Shown here: one piece after another, positions 41,233 to 50,817 of the stretch | Layout: each line of letters opens with the position of its first letter | Numbering within the stretch: position 1 is the first letter of the stretch | Assembly (NCBI RefSeq): GCF_009707865.1 | Contig: NZ_WMBA01000004.1 | Span: forward strand, 124,001 to 188,000 | Origin: Amycolatopsis pithecellobii | GTDB lineage: Bacteria > Actinomycetota > Actinomycetes > Mycobacteriales > Pseudonocardiaceae | DNA: 64,000 nucleotides | Direction of reading: 5' to 3' | Made by a program: the position numbers and the translations under genes | The notes under the pieces: model-generated | What the model was told of the DNA's origin: nothing | The model's input: the letters and a program-made list of their open reading frames with translations, nothing else | Databases searched by the model: none

Positions 41233-42177
41233 ATGACGGAGTCCAAGGCGGGCCCCGCGTCCACGGCCGGTATCCAGGCGCGGGGCCTTACCAAGCGATA
41301 CGGGAACAAGGTCGTGGTAGACGACCTGTCGTTCACCGCGGAACCGGGCGTCATCACCGGATTCCTCGGGCCCAACGGAGCCGGCAAGAGCACGACCATG
41401 CGGATGCTCCTCGGGCTCGCGAAGCCCACCCGCGGCAGCATCACGATCGGCGGCCGGCGCATCGCCGAGCTCGACGACCCGGGTCACACGATCGGTGCCC
41501 TCCTGGACGCGCGCGCCGTCCATCCTCAGCGCACCGCGTTCGACCATCTCCTCGCGTTCGCCCAGGCCGCGGGCCTCGACCGGACACGGGCCGGTGAGGT
41601 GCTCGATCTCGTGGGCCTGACCGCCGCGGCCTCCCGCCGGGCGGGGGAGTTCTCACTGGGGATGAAGCAGCGCCTCGGCATCGCGACCGCCCTGCTCGGC
41701 AACCCGGGAGTGCTGGTGTTCGACGAGCCCTTGAATGGTCTGGACCCCGAGGGTATCCGCTGGGCGCGCACCCTGATGCGGAACCTCGCGGCGGAGGGCC
41801 GGACCATCCTGTTCTCCAGCCACCTGATGTCCGAAATGGAGCTGACCGCGGACCGCCTCGTGGTGATCGGTCAGGGCAGGCTTGTGGCCGAGTCGTCGCT
41901 CGAGGAGTTCGTGCGGGCGCACACGACGCAGATCGTCACGGTCTCTTCACCGGCACCGGAAGACCTGGCGCGTGCCCTGGGGCGGGCCGGGTTCGTATTC
42001 GACCGAGGCGAGACCGGCAACCTTCTGGTCACCGGGGCCGACACGGCCATCGTCGGCAAGATCGCGGCGACCGAGGGGATCCCGCTCGAGGAGCTCACCT
42101 GGGTCCGTGAGTCCCTCGAGGACGTATTCCTCCGGCTCACCCACGACGTCACCGAGTACGGAAGCCGTGCCGCATGA
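41233..42177 (+). CDS. ABC transporter ATPase (ABC-2 exporter type)
   Basis: ATP-binding subunit of 314 residues, DrrA/BcrA-like. Seen: Walker A GPNGAGKST, signature FSLGMKQRLGIA, Walker B VLVFDEPLNGLDPEG, switch ILFSSHLMSEMEL. The C-terminal 90 residues form the extension typical of exporters. GAAGGGGG is upstream of the ATG. It overlaps the permease gene by 4 bp. Confidence 0.94.
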   Translation: MTESKAGPASTAGIQARGLTKRYGNKVVVDDLSFTAEPGVITGFLGPNGAGKSTTMRMLLGLAKPTRGSITIGGRRIAELDDPGHTIGALLDARAVHPQRTAFDHLLAFAQAAGLDRTRAGEVLDLVGLTAAASRRAGEFSLGMKQRLGIATALLGNPGVLVFDEPLNGLDPEGIRWARTLMRNLAAEGRTILFSSHLMSEMELTADRLVVIGQGRLVAESSLEEFVRAHTTQIVTVSSPAPEDLARALGRAGFVFDRGETGNLLVTGADTAIVGKIAATEGIPLEELTWVRESLEDVFLRLTHDVTEYGSRAA

Positions 42178-43025
42178 AACTCCAATGGACCAGACCACAC
42201 CGTCCTGATTGGACAAGGTTGCGCCCGGCCGACCTCGCCCACGTTGTCCGGGATGCGATCCCGGCCAGGAACACGATTCGTTCCGAATGGACGAAACTGC
42301 GCAGCGTCCGCAGTACCTGGATCCTTGCACTCACCGCCATCGTCGCGGGGGTCGGGCTCAGCGTGCTCGGCATGTCCGATCTGCTCAGCACTCCGGCGTC
42401 GCAGGTGCCGCCCGATTGGGATCCGACCGCGGGCAGCCTCAAGGGTTTCCTCTTCGCCCAGCTCGTCATCGGGATGCTCGGCGCGTTCAGCATCACGCCC
42501 GAATACGCCAGCGGAATGATCGGCGGCAGCCTCGCCATGGTGCCGTCGCGATCCCGCCTGCTGGTCGCGAAGACGCTTGTGGTGGGGGCGATCGCGCTGG
42601 TCGTAAGCCTGTTCACCACGCTGATCAGCTTCACGGTGGTGCAGCTGAGCGTCAAGGGTGCCGGCCTGCCCGCCGCCGGGCTCGGTGACCCCGGTGTCCT
42701 CGGCGCGCTCGTCGGGGCCACGCTGTATCTGACGTTCGTGGCGCTCATCGGGGTGGCGGTCGGGGTACTGACCCGGTCGAGCACCAGCAGCCTCGCCGTC
42801 CTCGTCGGTGCGCTGCTGCTCGTGCCCGCCCTCGCTCCGGGACTGCCCGGCGCGATCGGTGACGCGTTCGGCCGGTACTGGCCGATCACCGCGGGCCAGG
42901 CCGCTTACACCGTGGTCCCGGTCGGCGGCATGGTCTCGCCGGGCTCCGGGCTTTTCATCCTCCTCGTGGCCACGGTGGTCGTCACCGTCGTGAGCCACTC
43001 CGCCTTCCGTACCAGGGACGTGTGA
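42174..43025 (+). CDS. ABC-2 type permease
   Basis: Membrane subunit of 283 residues. Seen: a cytoplasmic N-terminus with SEWTKLRSVRSTWILALTAI, typical of these permeases, then about six hydrophobic segments. It forms an exporter with the ATPase upstream; the cargo may be a toxic compound or antibiotic. The stop overlaps the CMD gene start by 4 bp (GTGA). Confidence 0.9.
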   Translation: MKLQWTRPHRPDWTRLRPADLAHVVRDAIPARNTIRSEWTKLRSVRSTWILALTAIVAGVGLSVLGMSDLLSTPASQVPPDWDPTAGSLKGFLFAQLVIGMLGAFSITPEYASGMIGGSLAMVPSRSRLLVAKTLVVGAIALVVSLFTTLISFTVVQLSVKGAGLPAAGLGDPGVLGALVGATLYLTFVALIGVAVGVLTRSSTSSLAVLVGALLLVPALAPGLPGAIGDAFGRYWPITAGQAAYTVVPVGGMVSPGSGLFILLVATVVVTVVSHSAFRTRDV

Positions 43026-43600
43026 TCACCGTGCGAATCAAGCCCATCAGCCCGGACCAGCTCTCCGCGGAGCAACAACAGCTCGACGAGCAGATTCGCC
43101 GGATGCTCGGCGGGCTGCGCACCCCGTTCACCACGATCGACGAAAACGGCGCGCTGGTCGGGCCGTTTCCCGTGATGCTGCACTTCCCGGAGCTCGCCAG
43201 GCCGTTGCTGGATTGGTCCACGGCGGTCACCACCGTGAGCGTGCTTCCGGTGCGGGTCCGTGAGGTCGCCATCCTCACCACCGGGGCCCGATACGGTGCC
43301 GGATACGAGCTCTATTCGCACAGCAGAATCGCGCGGGCGGCCGGGCTTTCCGGCACCGTCGTCGCGGCTCTGGTGGCTGGGCAGCGGCCGGCCGAGCTGA
43401 CGCCGGAGGAGGCCGTCGCCCATGATGTGGCGGCTCGTCTTTACACCGGCGGGCCGATGCCCGGTGCGCTCTATCGCGCGGCCGTCCGGTCGTTCGGCGA
43501 ATCCGGTACCGCGGAACTCGTTTTCCTGATCGCGCAGTACGCCGGCATTTCGTTGGTGCTCAACGCTTATGACGTCCCGGCGCCGCCCGACGCCGAGTGA
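43022..43600 (+). CDS. Carboxymuconolactone decarboxylase family protein
   Basis: Protein of 192 residues, CMD/AhpD fold. Seen: LVGPFPVMLHFPELA, REVAILTTGARYGAGYELYSHSRIAR. Like its relative at 29812 it lacks the CxxC pair and has GYELYSH in its place. GTG 43022 overlaps the exporter permease stop. About 85 bp of non-coding sequence separates it from the amidohydrolase, so they may be one operon. Confidence 0.87.
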   Translation: MITVRIKPISPDQLSAEQQQLDEQIRRMLGGLRTPFTTIDENGALVGPFPVMLHFPELARPLLDWSTAVTTVSVLPVRVREVAILTTGARYGAGYELYSHSRIARAAGLSGTVVAALVAGQRPAELTPEEAVAHDVAARLYTGGPMPGALYRAAVRSFGESGTAELVFLIAQYAGISLVLNAYDVPAPPDAE

Positions 43601-43684
43601 TGCCGCTGCGGGACCTGCCCGATCCGGTCGTGGAGGTAGGCCGAAAGCGCGTCGAGATCCGGAAGGAAGAAGGGCCAAGGGAGC

Positions 43685-44983
43685 ATGGAGATCGAGAACA
43701 AGTCGCCACTGCGGGTGCACAACGTCCGCCTCGTCGACGGTGTCAGCGACGCCGCGGTGCCGGATGCCGTGCTGGAGGCGGATGCCGACGGGCGGATCAC
43801 CTTCGCCGGCCCGGCCGGCGAAGCGCCGCCGGCATCGCGGGATATTCCGGCGATCGACGGCCAGGGCGGCACGCTGCTGCCCGGGTTCTTCGACTGCCAC
43901 GTCCACCTGGGCCTGCCGTCGAACCGGTCGGTGGTGGAACAGGCGCTCACGACGGGCGATGTCATGCGCATGATCCAGACCACCCACCGGCTGCGGGAAA
44001 CCCTGGAATCGGGCATCACGTCGGCGCGTGACCTGGGTGCGCTGCCGGCGGCCTATCGCGACGCCGTCGCCGGCGGGCAGTTGGCAGGGCCACGGTTGCA
44101 GGTCGCGGTCGGGATCATCAGTCACACCGGCGGGCATGCGGACGCCACGCTGCCCAGCGGGCTGCACCTCGACTTCGACTTCTGTGTGCTGGCCGACGAC
44201 GTGCGTGAGGTGCGGCTCGCGGCGCGCCGGATGCTGCGCGACGGCGCCGACGTCATCAAGGTCTGTACCAGCGGCGGGATCAGCAGCGCGACGGACGATC
44301 CCGACGACGAGGACCTGCTTGACGAAGAGGTCGCCGCCGTCGTGGACGAAGCTCGCCGGCACCGTGGCCGCCCGGTCGCGGCACACGCGCAAGGGCGCGC
44401 CGGTATCCTCGCCGCGATCCGCGGTGGAGTCCGCTCGGTCGAACACGGTTTCGGTATCGACGACCGCGGTTGCGACCTGCTGGGGGAACGGGGCGCGTTC
44501 CTCGTGCCGACCTTGGCGACCGTGTTCCGGCCACTGGAGCGGAGCAAGACCTCGCCCTGGCACTACGAGAAGAAGCGGCGCTGGAACGAGTTCACCAAGA
44601 AGAACATCGCCGCCGCCATCGAGCGGAAGGTGAGCATCGCCGCGGGGACCGACGCCGGGATCACCCCGCACGGACACAACCTCGCCGAACTGTCGCATCT
44701 CGTCGAGCTCGGCATGAGCCCGATGGATGCCATCCGCGCCGGCACGGTGCACAGTGCACGGCTGCTCGAGGTCGACGACCGCCTGGGCACGCTGCGCCCC
44801 GGCATGCTCGCCGACCTGGTGATCTGCGCCGGCGACCCGGTGCGGGACATCACCCTGCTGTCCGCTCCGGAAAACATCGTCGTCGTCGCCCAGCAGGGAG
44901 TGGTGCGAAAGAACACGCTGCCCACCGAAGCAACCGGAGAAACCTTTGTCGCGCAACACATTCTGGAAGGACACCATGACTGA
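43685..44983 (+). CDS. Amidohydrolase (imidazolonepropionase/prolidase-like)
   Basis: Metal-dependent hydrolase of 432 residues. Seen: GFFDCHVHLG with His72/His74, Lys192 in DVIKVCTSGG (position of the carboxylated Lys of binuclear enzymes), His234 in AAHAQG, His254 in VEHGFGID, and Asp323 in AAGTDAG. All five ligands are present, so it is probably active, on a peptide-like, carbamate or lactam bond. Its end overlaps the FAD monooxygenase start by 8 bp. Confidence 0.92.
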   Translation: MEIENKSPLRVHNVRLVDGVSDAAVPDAVLEADADGRITFAGPAGEAPPASRDIPAIDGQGGTLLPGFFDCHVHLGLPSNRSVVEQALTTGDVMRMIQTTHRLRETLESGITSARDLGALPAAYRDAVAGGQLAGPRLQVAVGIISHTGGHADATLPSGLHLDFDFCVLADDVREVRLAARRMLRDGADVIKVCTSGGISSATDDPDDEDLLDEEVAAVVDEARRHRGRPVAAHAQGRAGILAAIRGGVRSVEHGFGIDDRGCDLLGERGAFLVPTLATVFRPLERSKTSPWHYEKKRRWNEFTKKNIAAAIERKVSIAAGTDAGITPHGHNLAELSHLVELGMSPMDAIRAGTVHSARLLEVDDRLGTLRPGMLADLVICAGDPVRDITLLSAPENIVVVAQQGVVRKNTLPTEATGETFVAQHILEGHHD

Positions 44984-46550
44984 CACAGCCAGGGCCGATG
45001 TCATCGTCATCGGAGCCGGGCCCACCGGACTCACGCTGGCGTGTGACCTGACCCGACGCGGCTTCGCCGTGCGGATCCTCGAGCGGGACCCGGCGGCGAA
45101 CCGCGCCACCCGGGCCAAGACCATCCAGCCGCGTTCGCTGGAGGTGCTCGACGACCTGGGCGCGGTGGACCACGTCCTGCGCCACGGTGTGGCCAGGCTG
45201 CCGATGCGGTTCCACGAACAGGGCGGTGCGGTCGTGGACAAGCCGCCGATTTCGGTCTCGGCCGACGACTCCGCCCACACGCCGTATCCCGATCCGTTGC
45301 AGATCGGCCAGTTCCACGTCGAATACGCGCTGCGGCAGCGACTCGAAGAGCTCGGTGGCCGCGTCGAATTCGGGGTGGAAGCGACCGGTATCGAGCAGGA
45401 CGACGACGGGGTCACCGTCGCGCTGCGGACCGCGGACGGCGAGCAGACCACCCGGGCCCGCTACGTGGTGGGTGCCGACGGCGGCAAGAGCAGCACCCGG
45501 AAGTTCATCGGGCTGCCGCTGGTGGGCAAGACCTACGAGGAGCAGCGCTGGTACATCGGGGATGTCACCGTGGGCTCGGATCTCGACCGGGACCACATGC
45601 ATATCTGGCCGTCCGATCAGGGCATGCTCGGCCTCACCCCGCTCGGTGACGAGCTGTGGCAGTTCCAGAGCCCCATTCTGCCCGGGGAAATCCCCGGCAC
45701 CCCGTCGCTGGAGTTCTACCAGCAGCTGTTCGACGAACGCGCCGGCAAGGGCACCGTCGAACTGACCAGCGCCGGCTGGCTGTCGGTGTACCAGATCAAC
45801 GTCCGCATGGTGGAGACCTACCGCAAGGGCCGCGTCCTGCTCGCCGGCGACGCCGCCCACGTGCATTCCGCCGCGGGCGGTCAGGGCATGAACACCGGTA
45901 TCCAGGACGCTTACAACCTGGGGTTCAAATTGGACAGCATCCTCAACGGTGCGCTGTGGAAGCTCCTGGACACCTACGACGACGAACGTATCCCGGTCGC
46001 CCGCCGGGTGCTCGAGATGAGCACGGCCAAGATGGCCAGGGCCATGCGGGAGGCGGGCAGCGGCGAGGAGGGCCTGGGCTCCGCGCTGGCCGACATCGGC
46101 GACGGCCAGATGAACACCGGTCTGGGCATCCACTACCGCGACAGCCCCATGATCTACCCCGGCGGCAGTGAAGCCGGGCCCGTCCCGCAGCCGGGTGACC
46201 GGGCGCCGAACGCGACCGGCCTCGAAGGCGAGGAATTCCGCGGAGACGTGTTCGACCTCCTGCGCGGCATGCACTACTCGCTGTTCGTGTGGGACCACAG
46301 CGAGCCGGTCATCTTCGACAACGCCAAGCCCACCCACATGCATGTGCACCGCATCGGCCCGGCGGCCGGCAGCACCATCGTCGACGCCAAGGGCGAGTTC
46401 GAGCGGATTTACCAGCCTTACCCCGGCGAGATCCTGCTCGTCCGTCCCGACGGCTACCTCTTGGCGCGCCTGCCGGCGGGTCAGGAGATGGATCTCATCA
46501 ACCATCTGGCCCCGTTCCGGTCGATCGGCAACACCGTCCGGCCCTACTAG
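44976..46550 (+). CDS. FAD-dependent aromatic monooxygenase
   Basis: Class A flavoprotein hydroxylase of 524 residues. Seen: VIVIGAGPTGLTLACDL (GxGxxG at 13-18), the conserved RYVVGADGGKSSTRK (DG motif), and RVLLAGDAAHVHSAAGGQGMN (GD motif). The last about 130 residues resemble the thioredoxin-like C-terminal domain of phenol/3-HPP hydroxylases. GAAGGA lies just upstream. It hydroxylates an aromatic ring; followed by an MFS transporter 9 bp later. Confidence 0.93.
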   Translation: MTDTARADVIVIGAGPTGLTLACDLTRRGFAVRILERDPAANRATRAKTIQPRSLEVLDDLGAVDHVLRHGVARLPMRFHEQGGAVVDKPPISVSADDSAHTPYPDPLQIGQFHVEYALRQRLEELGGRVEFGVEATGIEQDDDGVTVALRTADGEQTTRARYVVGADGGKSSTRKFIGLPLVGKTYEEQRWYIGDVTVGSDLDRDHMHIWPSDQGMLGLTPLGDELWQFQSPILPGEIPGTPSLEFYQQLFDERAGKGTVELTSAGWLSVYQINVRMVETYRKGRVLLAGDAAHVHSAAGGQGMNTGIQDAYNLGFKLDSILNGALWKLLDTYDDERIPVARRVLEMSTAKMARAMREAGSGEEGLGSALADIGDGQMNTGLGIHYRDSPMIYPGGSEAGPVPQPGDRAPNATGLEGEEFRGDVFDLLRGMHYSLFVWDHSEPVIFDNAKPTHMHVHRIGPAAGSTIVDAKGEFERIYQPYPGEILLVRPDGYLLARLPAGQEMDLINHLAPFRSIGNTVRPY

Positions 46551-46559
46551 GAGCGCTTC

Positions 46560-48017
46560 ATGGAAAAGACCAGCACCACGAAGCACACCGGATGGAACAG
46601 ACTGCTCGCCGGTCAGGCGGCCATCCTGCTCCTGGTGAACGTCATGGTGGACACGGTGATCACCGCGCCGATCATCGTGCTGCCCACAATGCTCGAGCAT
46701 TTCGGGCAGGACGAGCCTGCCTGGCTCAACTCGAGCGCGATGCTGGCCGGCGCGATGTGGTCGCCCCTGCTCGGGAAGGCGGCCGACCGCTACGGCAAAC
46801 GCAAGATCCTGGTGCTGACGCTGACGATCGCCGCGGTGGGCGCACTCGTGTGCATGCTCGCGCCCACCCTCTGGATCTTCGTGGCCGGGCGGGTGATCCA
46901 GGGCGCGGCCGTGGCCTCGCTGTTCCTCACGGTCGGGATCGTGAAGGACATCTGCGCACCCCGGATCGGGATGATCGTCACCGGGATCGTGACCACCGGT
47001 AACGCGATCTTCGGGATCGGCTCCGCGTTCCTGTTCGACTACCTGGCCCAGCACACCGGTTACCAGGTGGTGTTCATCATCTCGGGCGCGCTGGCGGTCG
47101 TCACGGCGTTCCTGGTGCGGTTCCTGCTGCCCGAGTCGGTGATCAGGACACCGGGCCGGATCGACGTCCGCGGGGCGCTGCTGCTCGGTGGCGGTCTGGC
47201 TCTGGTGGTCGCCTACATCAGTTTCGGGTCGGAATACGGCTGGGGCGTTTCGGTTCCGCTTCTGCTCGTCGGGTTCGTCGTGCTGGGCATCTGGTACGTG
47301 GTGTCACGCCGCACTCCCGAGCCGGTGGTGGACATCAACAACCTCGGCCGGCCACTGATCCTGACGTTGCTGGTGGTCGTGCTCGGCACCGGCGCGTATC
47401 AAAGCATGCTGCAGCTGTTCAGCCTGCTGAGCGACGTGTCGCCGGAGCTGGGGCTCGGCTATGGGCTCGCGGGCGCGAGCGGTGCGGCGATCGGTTTGCT
47501 GCTCGGCCTGCCGTCGGTCGGGATCGTGCTCGGTGGCACGCTTTCGGGAGCGATCTCGACCCGGATCGGGCCGGCTCCGGCACTGGCCGCCGGGGTGGCG
47601 CTCGGGACGCTGGCGACCCTGGGGTTGTTCATCGCCGCGGACACGCTTCCCCTCGCGGTTCTCTGCTCGATCATGCTGAGCATCACCGCGGGCACGCTCG
47701 TGACGTCGGGCTTCAACATGGCGGGAATCCTGGCGCCGCCCGAGCGCCAGGGCACGGTGTCCAGCCAGGTCATGGTCATGGTCGCGATCGGTTCGGTGTT
47801 CATGAACTTCATCGGCGCGGCGGTGCTCAAGGGCAACCAGGTGACCGTCGACGGCAAGTCCATGAACTCGGCCACGGGCGTGTTCACCTATATCGGGATC
47901 GGGCTGGTCGCGTTCGTGATCGCCGGGGTGCTGGCCGTGCTGCTGGTGCGCACTCAGCGACGCACCAGCCCGATACCGGCGGCGCCGGAGTCCGCGGCGG
48001 CGAGCGAACTGGCGTGA
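46560..48017 (+). CDS. MFS transporter (drug:H+ antiporter type)
   Basis: Carrier of 485 residues with about 13-14 hydrophobic segments. Seen: the N-terminal LLVNVMVDTVITAPIIVLPTM, motif A-like GKAADRYGKRKILVLT, and helix-rich C-terminal half. The DHA2-like size suggests export or uptake of an aromatic compound handled by the preceding monooxygenase. GAGCGCTTC lies ahead of the ATG, a weak ribosome-binding site. Confidence 0.92.
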   Translation: MEKTSTTKHTGWNRLLAGQAAILLLVNVMVDTVITAPIIVLPTMLEHFGQDEPAWLNSSAMLAGAMWSPLLGKAADRYGKRKILVLTLTIAAVGALVCMLAPTLWIFVAGRVIQGAAVASLFLTVGIVKDICAPRIGMIVTGIVTTGNAIFGIGSAFLFDYLAQHTGYQVVFIISGALAVVTAFLVRFLLPESVIRTPGRIDVRGALLLGGGLALVVAYISFGSEYGWGVSVPLLLVGFVVLGIWYVVSRRTPEPVVDINNLGRPLILTLLVVVLGTGAYQSMLQLFSLLSDVSPELGLGYGLAGASGAAIGLLLGLPSVGIVLGGTLSGAISTRIGPAPALAAGVALGTLATLGLFIAADTLPLAVLCSIMLSITAGTLVTSGFNMAGILAPPERQGTVSSQVMVMVAIGSVFMNFIGAAVLKGNQVTVDGKSMNSATGVFTYIGIGLVAFVIAGVLAVLLVRTQRRTSPIPAAPESAAASELA

Positions 48018-48157
48018 GGGAACTCGGTCTTCGAGGACGTCCACGAGGGATGTCACAAGCCGCCGAGCGTGTCCTGAGGGTGCCCACAAGACACTGACTC
48101 GCCGGAGGCGGTCTCTGGCGGAACGGCGTGAACCCATCCCGAGGTGGCCGCAGCCGC
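48018..48157. other. Convergent gap between MFS and APC permease genes
   Basis: 140 bp without a gene. It has a loose hairpin (GTGTC 48069-48073, GACAC 48090-48094) but no convincing terminator with a U tract. Nothing else is seen. Confidence 0.5.
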
Positions 48158-50161
48158 TCAGGAGCTGCGCTGGGTGGTGACGCCGCGGCGGATGTCGCCC
48201 GGCAGTGGCCGGACGCGCTGCAGGTCGCGGCGGGATGTCGAGCGAAGCTGCCAGGGGACGCTGGTGACCATGACGCCGGGCTCGAACAGCAGCCGTCCTT
48301 TGAGCCGCAGCGAGCTCTGGTTGTGCAGGATGTTCTCCCACCAGTGGCCGACGACGTATTCGGGGATGTAGATGCAGACGACGTCGCGGGGGCCGGCGCG
48401 GCGGAGGTGCTTGACGTACTGGACGACGGGCCGGGTGATCTCCCGGTAGGGGGATTCGATGACCTTGAGCGGGATCTTCATGCCGCGTCGTTCCCACTGC
48501 CGTTGGAGTTCGCGGGTGTCGGTGTCGTCGACGTTGACGGTGATCGCGGTGAGGGTGTCGGGGCGGGTGGCGCGGGCGAAGGCGATCGCGCGCTGGCTGG
48601 GTTTGTGCAACGTGGATACCAGGACGATCGCATGGACCCGGCTGGGCAGAAGTTCGAGCTCGTCGTCGGGCTGGAGTTCTTCGCGCACCTGGGTGTAGTG
48701 GCGGTGGATGGCGCGCATCAGCACGTAGAGCACGGGGATCGCGATGACGACGAGGTAGGCGCCGTGGGTGAACTTCGTGATGAGCACGACGACGAGGACG
48801 ATGGCGGTGAGCAGCGCGCCGACGGCGTTGATCAGCCGCGAGCGCCGGATCGCCGTCCGCTCCCGCGCGCCGGTCGTTTCGGCGAGGGCCCGGTTCCAGT
48901 GCCGGACCATTCCGGCCTGGCACAGGGTGAACGAGGTGAAGACGCCGAGGATGTAGAGCTGGATCAGGCGGGTGGTGGAGCCGTCGAAGGCGAAGATCAG
49001 GATCCCGGCGATGAGGGCGAGCGCGACGATGCCGTTGGAGAACGCGAGCCGGTCGCCGCGGGTGTGCAGCTGGCGGGGCAGGTAGCGGTCCTGGGCGAGG
49101 ATCGAGGCCAGCAGCGGGAAGCCGTTGAACGCGGTGTTGGCGGCGAGGATCAGGATCAGCGCGGTGGTGGCTTGCAGGAAGTAGAACAGGAACGCGTGGT
49201 CGCCGCCGAACACCGCGGCGCCGATCTGCGAAATGACGGTCCGCTGCGGGTCGGTCTGGCAGTTCCCGGCGAACCCGGCGAGGTCGCAGGTGTTCTCCGC
49301 GATGTGCACCTTCGTGATCAGTGCGAGCGCGGTGATGCCGCCGAACATCACCACGGCGATGGTGCCCATGGCGGTCATGGTGCGCGCGGCGTTGAGCGCC
49401 TTGGGTTTGCGGAACGCCGGGACGCCGTTGGAGATCGCCTCGACGCCGGTGAGCGCGGTGCAGCCGGACGAGAACGACCGCAGCAGCAGGAAGATCAGCG
49501 CCAGCCCGGTGAGCCCGGCCTGTTCGGGCCGGATGTCGTAGGAAGCGCTCTCGGCCACCGGGGCGTGCCCGGTGAACGTGCGGGTGAAGCCGATGACGAT
49601 GACCAGCATCACCGCGCCGATGAACAGGTATGTCGGCGTGGCGAAGGCGCGTCCGGATTCCCGGATGCCGCGCAGGTTCATCGCCATCAGGATGACGATG
49701 AACCCGATGTTGAGCGCGATCCGGTAGTCGTTGAGCTCGGGCACCGCGGAGATGATGTTGTCCACGCCGGAGGCCACCGACACGGCGACGGTCATGATGT
49801 AGTCGACCATCAGCGCGCCCGCAACCACGAGGCCCGCGCGGGAGCCGAGATTGCGCGAGGCGACTTCGTACGAGCCGCCGCCGCTCGGGTAGGCGCGCAC
49901 CACCTGCCGGTAGGACAGCACCACCACCGTCAGCAGGACGGCGACGCCGAGCCCGACCCACGGAGCCAGCGTCAGGTATGCCAGCCCGCCGATGGACAGG
50001 ATGAGCAGGATTTCCTGCGTCGCATAGGCGACCGAGGACAACGGGTCGCTGGCGAAGATCGGCAGGGCGAGCCATTTGGGCAGCAGAGTCTCGCCGAGGG
50101 TGTCGCTCCGGAACGGCCGTCCGAGTACCAGCCGTTTGAGCCATGACGTGGGTGCTGGCAC
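48158..50161 (-). CDS. APC family amino acid/polyamine permease
   Basis: Membrane carrier of about 667 residues. Seen: PIFASDPLSSVAYATQEILL, SYRQVVRAYPSGGGSYEVA (family helix 1-3), SFSSGCTALTGVEAISNGVP and about twelve helices, then a long cytoplasmic tail (about 170 residues) with VHAIVLVSTLHKPSQRAIAFA, a UspA-like regulatory region. This size and tail are usual for actinobacterial members. GTG 50161 is taken because the family often starts at VPAPTSWLKRLVLGRP. Confidence 0.9.
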   Translation of the reverse strand: MPAPTSWLKRLVLGRPFRSDTLGETLLPKWLALPIFASDPLSSVAYATQEILLILSIGGLAYLTLAPWVGLGVAVLLTVVVLSYRQVVRAYPSGGGSYEVASRNLGSRAGLVVAGALMVDYIMTVAVSVASGVDNIISAVPELNDYRIALNIGFIVILMAMNLRGIRESGRAFATPTYLFIGAVMLVIVIGFTRTFTGHAPVAESASYDIRPEQAGLTGLALIFLLLRSFSSGCTALTGVEAISNGVPAFRKPKALNAARTMTAMGTIAVVMFGGITALALITKVHIAENTCDLAGFAGNCQTDPQRTVISQIGAAVFGGDHAFLFYFLQATTALILILAANTAFNGFPLLASILAQDRYLPRQLHTRGDRLAFSNGIVALALIAGILIFAFDGSTTRLIQLYILGVFTSFTLCQAGMVRHWNRALAETTGARERTAIRRSRLINAVGALLTAIVLVVVLITKFTHGAYLVVIAIPVLYVLMRAIHRHYTQVREELQPDDELELLPSRVHAIVLVSTLHKPSQRAIAFARATRPDTLTAITVNVDDTDTRELQRQWERRGMKIPLKVIESPYREITRPVVQYVKHLRRAGPRDVVCIYIPEYVVGHWWENILHNQSSLRLKGRLLFEPGVMVTSVPWQLRSTSRRDLQRVRPLPGDIRRGVTTQRSS

Positions 50162-50246
50162 ACCGGCAGCCTGCCCCGCGCGCGACCGGACCGGCGTACG
50201 GATTTCGTCAAGATCCGCGCTGCGACGTAGAAATTCCGTTAAGGGT

Positions 50247-50792
50247 CTATTGCTCCTTCGGAGCCGGGCCGGACGACCAGGCGCCATCGATGAATGTTGC
50301 CGCCATGACGCACGGCTCGGGGCCCTCGATGCGCCAGCCGTGGATGCAACTTTGCAGGACCATCACGTCGCCGGGGCGCAGCAGCACATCGCGGCCCTCG
50401 GTCAAGGCCCACATCTTGCCGGACAGGACCACGATGTAGTTGAGGGTGTCCGTCCGGTGCATGGACGGGTGCTTGGCCGACTCGAGGTACTCCACGCTGG
50501 GAATATGCGCGGTCCCGAGCTGGGCGTGGACGGCCCGCATCTCCTCGGGCGTCTTGTCGTCGTGAGTGCCGGGTGCCCAAGAGACGATCCGGAACACCGC
50601 GCCGCCGTCCGGCGCCTCGTGCACGAACTTCGCCCCGGCCGTCGGGTCGGTCGTTGCCGCCAGGTCGGCCGGTGTGGTGGTGTTGAACCACAGATCCCTG
50701 GCCCCCGACGGTCCATCGAACATCACGTCTTCGTCCTGCAGGACGTCGGACAGTCCGTCGCTCCGATTCCCCAAGACATACTTCCTGGGCAC
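50247..50792 (-). CDS. Cupin domain protein
   Basis: Single cupin of 181 residues. Seen: HPSMHRTDTLNYIVVLSGKMW (metal His/Glu-like region) and CIHGWRIEGPEPC. It starts at GTG 50792 with AGGAAG just upstream. The C-terminal segment ATFIDGAW is typical of small cupins that may be isomerases or dioxygenases. It is the last gene of the minus-strand ring-cleavage operon. Confidence 0.87.
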   Translation of the reverse strand: MPRKYVLGNRSDGLSDVLQDEDVMFDGPSGARDLWFNTTTPADLAATTDPTAGAKFVHEAPDGGAVFRIVSWAPGTHDDKTPEEMRAVHAQLGTAHIPSVEYLESAKHPSMHRTDTLNYIVVLSGKMWALTEGRDVLLRPGDVMVLQSCIHGWRIEGPEPCVMAATFIDGAWSSGPAPKEQ

Positions 50793-50817
50793 AATGCTTC
50801 CTCTCGTGTGGCGCGAA

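Noticed and set aside
42905-45451. 848-codon minus-strand open frame
   Set aside because: Antisense to the CMD, amidohydrolase and monooxygenase genes, no protein motif.
44850-47054. 734-codon minus-strand open frame
   Set aside because: Antisense to the FAD monooxygenase and MFS genes; composition typical of a codon-bias shadow.
47304-50144. 946-codon minus-strand open frame
   Set aside because: It runs through the APC permease in another frame and the MFS gene in antisense; Arg/His/Pro-rich with no recognisable fold.
48128-50146. 672-codon plus-strand open frame
   Set aside because: Antisense to the APC permease, Gly/Asp/Val/Glu-rich, no ribosome-binding site or domain.
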